The notes below the pieces were generated by a model. The model did not search any database. It saw only the letters and a list, made by a program, of their open reading frames with translations, and was not told the origin of the DNA. A DNA stretch of 64,000 nucleotides from Hemibagrus wyckioides. Taxonomy: Eukaryota; Chordata; Actinopteri; Siluriformes; Bagridae. The stretch spans positions 7,268,073 to 7,332,072 of the forward strand of contig NC_080715.1 in the NCBI RefSeq assembly GCF_019097595.1, read 5' to 3'. Below are positions 58,561 to 64,000 of the stretch, piece after piece. Within the stretch, counting starts at the first letter, position 1. Every line of letters starts with the position of its first letter. Both the position numbers and the translations under genes were made by a program.

Positions 58561-60467
58561 ACCTCCGCAACATTTCAAATCTCACACCTACCTCTGCTTT
58601 GGTCTCTTTCTGAACTGAGTTGTTTTTTTTTCCCCACACACTTTTATGTCTGTGTGAATTGATGCTGTGTTTGTTGAACACTGTGTATGCGAGTGCTTTT
58701 TTCTACTCTGCTGGACGAGATGGGCAGCAACCAACGGCCTTCTTCAGGATGAATAAAGTCTGTTCGGTTTACTTTATCTTAAAACACACACACACACTCA
58801 CACGTTTGATATGCTAATGTGATCATGCCTGGAGTGCACATAAGTCTCAGAAAGGAGAAGCATGAAAGAGCGGCAAGTTTTTTACACTTTGCTTTAAAGG
58901 TGCGGCTTGTGTGATGTTTAAATGTGTTTTCAACACTTGTTATAATAATAATCTAATCTTACTTGTCCCTTAAATGAACTGGATATATTAAAAAAAGATA
59001 ACTGTTGTAATACTGCCATGCAATGTTGCTTTGGTAAAAGATAAACATCAAATTTCAGGCATGCTTTTACTAGGAAATAATCAAATCTTGGGTGGCAAAA
59101 GTAACTCAGGTCACATGAACCCATTATTGTTTATTTGTGTCTAACAGCACACCATTAGCTGTGTTTCTAGCTACGTGAGTAAACTGAAACTAGCACAGCA
59201 TAATATTAGCTAATCTGTACATTAAGAGGAAAAAATAAGCGGAAAAAGGTAATGGTTTCAAAGGCTGCTCAAATTCAACTTTAGCCCCGTCCTCTATTGA
59301 GTCATAAACACCAGCATACCCAAAGTGTGTGCACTCCTTCAAGAAGATACCGCAATGTGTGTACTGCGTCTGGAACCCAGCATGCATGTTGCGTTATTAT
59401 TATGTGTGTGGTACCACAGAGTGCCTTTATGTGTGTTGTTGGAAGAAAAAATGTTGTTTTTTCTTTTGTGCTGTTCTTTGATTAACAATTTAATCTGCTC
59501 ATTATGTTTGACTCCACTCAGTCTAGCTCATGATTATCTAATATAAATAATGGCCATGTGATGTACAATGAAAGATTTATACAAAATTGAAGTGTGTGTG
59601 TGTGTGTGTTTGTGTGTTTCATGGTACACCTTGTATAAGTGTAAAAGTGAAAGAGGCCAGCACTGAAATCAGTAACATCTTGCAGCAATAAACTTTTACT
59701 ATAACCATAAGCTCAGTGCCTCATCACTGACTCATTAAAGAACTAAGGCTCAACAGTGTGTGTATGCGTGTGTGTGTGGTTGTTCCTTGGTTCTCAGTTG
59801 AATCAGCCAACTATGCAACATGCTTTTTGTGTATTCATTGCTGCCTGTTTAACCTTCTAGCTGCCTGCCATGAAATTCCAGCTTTTATTTCCTCTCCATT
59901 TATACGCTTACATGTTAATCTGCTCTTTTCTCCAAACGATATACACAGTAGTCACACACACAGATAATGACATCATTCTCCTTTAAATCAGTTCATGGAC
60001 CAAAATGTTACAAGGCCATGACAGGCAACATCAGTGATTATCTCAGAAGGAACATGTCTTGATAAGTACCATCTCCAATAGCTCTCTTGACTTTCTATCC
60101 CCAACCTTGTTAAATGCTTTGTGTCTTCAGTGAGTCCAGGGACCATAAATGCACATTGCTTGATAAAATCAGTACTGATCCTGTCCCACTGTGCAGAGCT
60201 GGATTACTGTTTACTCAATAAACTCGATATGACTTGCTTCAGTTGTACAGTTGTAGGAGACAATAGGCAAGAAACGTGTTCCACCACACATTTAGCTAAC
60301 CTTTAAAGGAAGCCTGCAATTAATGATATTGTCTATCAGCTTAATAAGCATTTAGTTTACTCTAAAATTCAGAACTTAGGCGAAAAAGCAAGCTCTAATA
60401 TTCTTGTGTTATTGTGTGTCGCACTAACAATTAGCCTGTATTTCAGTTTTATTTAGAAAAATGGATA

Positions 60468-60970
60468 ACACCATTCAGCCATGACATTAAAACCACCTGC
60501 CTAATAGTTTGTAGGTTCACCAAACAATACGCCGCCAAAACACCTCCGACACGTCGAGCCATGGACACCACAAAAGGTGTGTTGTGATATCTGGCACCAA
60601 AACGTAGCAGATCCTATCCAAGTCCTGTAAGTCGTGAGGTGGAGCCTCCATGGATCAGAATTATTTGTCCAGAACTTCCTACAGATTTGAAGAATTTAGA
60701 GGCTAATACTCAAAACTTGAACTCTTGCTATTCAAATCATTCCTGGACAATTTCTGCACTGTAGAATGACACATTATTGAAAATCAGTGAGCATTTGATG
60801 CCGTTGCCCTGTCGCTGGTCAACCGGTTGTTCTTCCTTGGAACACTTTTGGCAGGTAACAACCACTACATACCAGGAACACCCCACAAGACCTTTTGGAG
60901 AAGCGCTTTACAACTCAGATTCTTATGGTTGCCCATTTTTCCTTCTTCCAACACATCAACTTTGAGAACA
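60468..60970 (-). mobile_element. Internally deleted Tc1-like element, second copy
   Basis: The left end ACACCATTCAGCCATGACAT and inner AAAACCACCTGCCTAATAG belong to a relative of the 53221 element. The plus strand reads through ATATCTGGCACCAAAACGTA, TGGAGCCTCCATGGATCAGA, a deletion, then CAGGAACACCCCACAAGACC and CACATCAACTTTGAGAACAC, i.e. the transposase in reverse with its middle missing. The right terminal repeat is absent or degraded. Confidence 0.82.
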
Positions 60971-62230
60971 CCCCTGGTTTAAGGCATTAATTTGCATGAA
61001 CAAACCATGACCTTCAGCATTAACACATTAGCAGTGTTAACAAATTACATAACACTTGATTTTCTTGCACCATAATGAACCAAAAATGCCAGATAATCAA
61101 CAATAACCCATGTTCATACTAACAATGATGAACAATTCAGAACTGAGGCTGAAAAGTAAGTATACCCCTGAGATCAGAATTCATTATCTTGTATAGTAAG
61201 ATGATATAGTTTAATTTAATTTTTGCTATTTCATATTGACTCATATTTAATCTCAGGTTGATGAAAATATTAATCATGATTCTATTTAGTAGTTTAAACA
61301 AACATGAACTAATAAATGTCTAAACTCATTTTGTTAATTTGTTAGCATTAATACTAAAGTTTGTAAATGTTAACAAAAGCAGTGAATGATGTTAGTTAAA
61401 GGAACATTAATTATACAATATTTCCTTAAATATGTATAAATCCTTCAACATTTAACATTCATTTTTACAGCAACAATCTGCGTGCAATTCATTACAGAAC
61501 TCTAGAAAGGCAAAGAAAGGACAATTTATTTTACTCTAGATAAATTTTATTTTCTTGAGATCACAATTATTTGTCTTAGGATACTAGCATTTCATCACTG
61601 CCAGAGGGCACAGTCTCAGACTGTCATTTTAGCAATAATTAATCTTATAATCCTGATAAACAGGTTCTTTTTTCCCTAAGAAAATAACTTTTAATATCTA
61701 GAGATCATAAGAAAAATATGTCATGATATGAACATAATGGCACAGGAAAGAGATAAGCAACTTATGGCATTTCTGGACTTCTGTAATGAATTTTTTTTGT
61801 GTGGAATTCTTATTTGTTATGTCTAGACTAAAAATGATGAACACAAGCACATACACACAAAAAAAAATAATAAGGGATAGAAAATGTGAACCGAAAAATC
61901 AACTGCTATATTAGATTAAGATTATGAATGAAAGGAAGTGAATGAAATAAACACTTATTAGGCTTCAAATAGTAACTCAATAATGATAACCATGATAATC
62001 ACTCAAAACTTGCAAAAACAATATGGACTTCACACAAATTGATTGATTCCAAGCCAAAGCTTTAATTTCTTTGTATTGTGTCAACCCTGTAAACTACCAT
62101 AGTAGGTGGTGGTATTTGGTTAATTTAGTCATGTCCATGGTATAATGAACAAATTGTCTAATTGAATTTAACAGCTATATTTATATCTCACTGTAACTAG
62201 ATGGAGTGCATCTATATGCAATATATGTAT

Positions 62231-62261
<31 letters not shown>

Positions 62262-62265
62262 CATA

Positions 62266-63530
62266 CAGGGGTTGAACAATGAAACTGAAACGCCTGGTTT
62301 TAGACCACAATAATTTATTAGTATGGTGTCGGGCCTCTTTTTGCAGCCAATACAGCATCAGTTCATCTTTGGAATGACAGATACAAGTCCTGCACAGTGG
62401 CCAGAGGGATTTTGAGCCATTCTTCTTGCAGAATAGTGGCCAGGTCACTACGTGATGCTGGTGGAGGAAAACGTTTCCTGACTCGCTCCTCCAAAACACC
62501 CCAAAGTGGCTCAATAATATTTAGATCTGGTGACTGTGCAGGCCATGGGAGATGTTCAACTTCACTTTCATGTTCATCAAACCACTCTGTCACCAGTCTT
62601 GCTGTGTATTGGTGCATTATCATCCTGATACACGGCACCGCCTTCAGGATACAATGTTTGAACCATTGGGTGCACATCGTCCTCCAGAATGGTTCGGTAG
62701 TCCTTGGCAGTGACGCGCCCATCTAGCACAAGTACTGGGCCTAGGGAATGCCATGATATTGCAGCCCAAACCATCACTGATCCACCCCCATGCTTCACTC
62801 TGGGCATGCAACAGTCTGGGTGGTATGCTTCTTTGGGGCTTCTCCACACCGTAACTCTCTCGGATGTGGGAAAGACAGTGAAAGTGGACTCATCAGAGAA
62901 CAATACATGTTTCACATTGTCCACAGCCCAAGATTTTCGCTGCTGGCACCATTGAAACCGGCGTTTGGCATTGGCACGAGTGACCAAAGGTTTGGCTATA
63001 GCAGCTCGGCCATGTACATTGACCCTGTGGAGCTCCTGACGGACAGTTTTGGTGGAAACAGGAGAGTTGAGGTGCACATTTAATTCTGCAGTGAGTTGGG
63101 CAGCTGTGGTTTTATGTTTTTTGGATACAATCCGGGTTAGCACCCGGACATCCCTTTCAGACAGCTTCCTCTTGCGTCCACAGTTACTCCTGTTGGATGT
63201 GGTTCGTCCTTCTTGGTGGTACGCTGACATTATCCTGGATACCGTGGCTCTTGATACATCACAAAGACTTGCTGTCTTAGTCACAGATGCGCCAGAGAGA
63301 CGTGCACCAACAATTTGTCCTCTTTTGAACTCTGATATGTCTCCCATAATGTTGTGTGCATTGCAATATTTTAAGCAAAACTGTGCTATTACTCTGCTAA
63401 TTAAACCTTCACACTCTGCTCTTACTGGTGGAATGTGCAATCAATGAAGATTGGCCACCAGGCTGGTCAAATTTAGCCATGAAACCTCCGACACTAAATT
63501 GGCCAGTGTTTCAGTTTCATTGTCCAACCC

Positions 63531-63533
<3 letters not shown>
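62266..63533 (-). mobile_element. Near-intact Tc1-like transposon (DD36E-type spacing)
   Basis: 1,268 bp bounded by inverted repeats CAGGGGTTGAACAATGAAAC (left) and its right-hand partner CAGGGGTTGGACAATGAAAC (reverse strand), with one mismatch in the first 26 bases. TA flanks both ends. It sits inside TA dinucleotide arrays (about 62237-62260 and from 63534), a natural target. It encodes one transposase on the minus strand. Only two lesions break the gene, so the copy is young. Confidence 0.93.
62318..63347 (-). pseudogene. Tc1-like transposase, two inactivating lesions
   Basis: It starts at ATG 63347 (MGDISEFKRGQIVGARLSGA), the usual Tc1 N-terminus; the upstream in-frame ATG at 63440 lies in the terminal region and is less likely. 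The paired-type helix-turn-helix DNA-binding part occupies residues about 1-115, with the basic link GRKRKLSERD at 57-66. The catalytic domain follows: first Asp in LFSDES (residue 152), glycine-rich KHGGGSVMVWAAIS (185-198), second Asp in YQDDNAP (243). The frame breaks near 62605, consistent with loss of two bases, and resumes as ARLVTEWFDE... to DLNIIEPLWG with the catalytic Glu. A TGA at 62363 then stops it about 16 residues before a natural end at 62318. With the shift bridged, 36 residues separate the second Asp and Glu, against 34 in Sleeping Beauty-type elements. As it stands it should be inactive. Confidence 0.92.
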
Positions 63534-63604
<71 letters not shown>

Positions 63605-63613
63605 AGAGGTCTT

Positions 63614-63701
<88 letters not shown>

Positions 63702-63740
63702 CATATATATACATATAAATATATATAAAGTCCTCTCAAT
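63534..63740. repeat. (TA)n arrays with inverted repeat
   Basis: Long TA runs surround the arms ATTGAGAGGTCTTTATATAT (63601-63620) and TATATAAAGTCCTCTCAAT (63722-63740), which pair with one mismatch. A 140-bp palindromic structure with AT-rich loop is possible. It may be a small MITE or a fold-back artefact. Confidence 0.88.
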
Positions 63741-64000
63741 TCAGAATATTAATTAATAAATTGACTGGATTCATGTTCATGTGATATATATTACTATAAA
63801 TACCTCAGTCAGTAGTCCTTAATTTTGGATTGTATAAATATTCAGGTTTAAAACAGATTGTCAGACCGCAGACAAAAATACAGCAAGCATCTGTCTGAAT
63901 ACTGATGTGCACAACTTGAGTCCTTACTACATGGGCTTAACTCAGTTCTGAAAAATAGCTCCTTCTTAAAAAAATGAAGGTTATGGAATAATTCTTTCCT
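63741..64000. other. Noncoding to window end
   Basis: AT-rich, nothing recognised. Confidence 0.5.

Larger units (their letters stand above)
44212..64000 (-). other. znf385b: Presumed upstream ZNF385B intron
   Basis: The finger at 44211 lacks its cysteine half, so another exon must lie at higher coordinates. I could not find it before the window end, so this 19.8 kb is inferred to be intronic. Vertebrate ZNF385B is known for very long 5' introns. Stretches not listed separately show no gene: 44315-44965, 47000-47760, 50423-51200, 52470-53220, 57811-60465 and 60975-62265. Confidence 0.55.

Noticed and set aside
44212..64000. Missing upstream ZNF385B exon with the first finger's cysteines
   Set aside because: Searched by eye on the minus strand for the conserved C-x2-C half finger and did not find it; it probably lies beyond the window, but a profile search could overturn this.

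Overview
This window looks like teleost fish nuclear DNA. Short coding exons with GT/AG introns lie in AT-rich sequence full of microsatellites, tRNA-headed SINEs, and Tc1/mariner, pogo and hAT relics. The SINE and Tc1 mix resembles ostariophysan fishes, perhaps a catfish, but that lineage call is an inference from remembered repeat types. Nothing suggests a bacterial or viral replicon.

The only host gene I can support is the 3' half of a ZNF385-family zinc-finger gene, best matching ZNF385B, on the minus strand. Five exons run from right to left: 44211-44004, 33363-33100, 31628-31447, 30041-29940 and 28183-27971 (stop). Splice sites and phases join without a break into 322 residues plus a stop. 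They carry the end of one U1/matrin-type C2H2 finger, two further complete fingers, a proline/serine-rich linker and the conserved C-terminal tail. The 5' exons were not found and should lie beyond 64 kb, so 44.2-64 kb is probably an upstream intron and 1-27.9 kb is 3' UTR plus downstream intergenic DNA.

Layout: 1-11 kb holds a hAT MITE (717-1043), a GATA array joined to a Tc1 scrap, a dispersed repeat on both strands and a pogo-type MITE (9985-10561). A 21-bp minisatellite follows at 11.4-12.2 kb and a Tc1/mariner relic at 14.6-15.6 kb. Region 17.3-22.2 kb is a dense satellite zone: a CACTAAC array, a 26-bp minisatellite, long purine tracts and a CA/CG tract. The exon-bearing part (28-44 kb) has SINEs, Tc1 fragments and a striking GATA array abutting a splice acceptor. 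The right third carries SINEs, candidate conserved noncoding blocks, a 33-bp (54.1-55.8 kb) and a 31-bp (56.8-57.8 kb) minisatellite, two internally deleted Tc1 copies, and a nearly intact Tc1-like transposon (62266-63533) inserted in a TA tract.

I found no clear novel multi-gene system. The best leads are the GATA array beside the ZNF385B acceptor, the tandem CCAAT-box minisatellite, the young transposon whose catalytic spacing fits DD36E, and the candidate intronic regulatory blocks.
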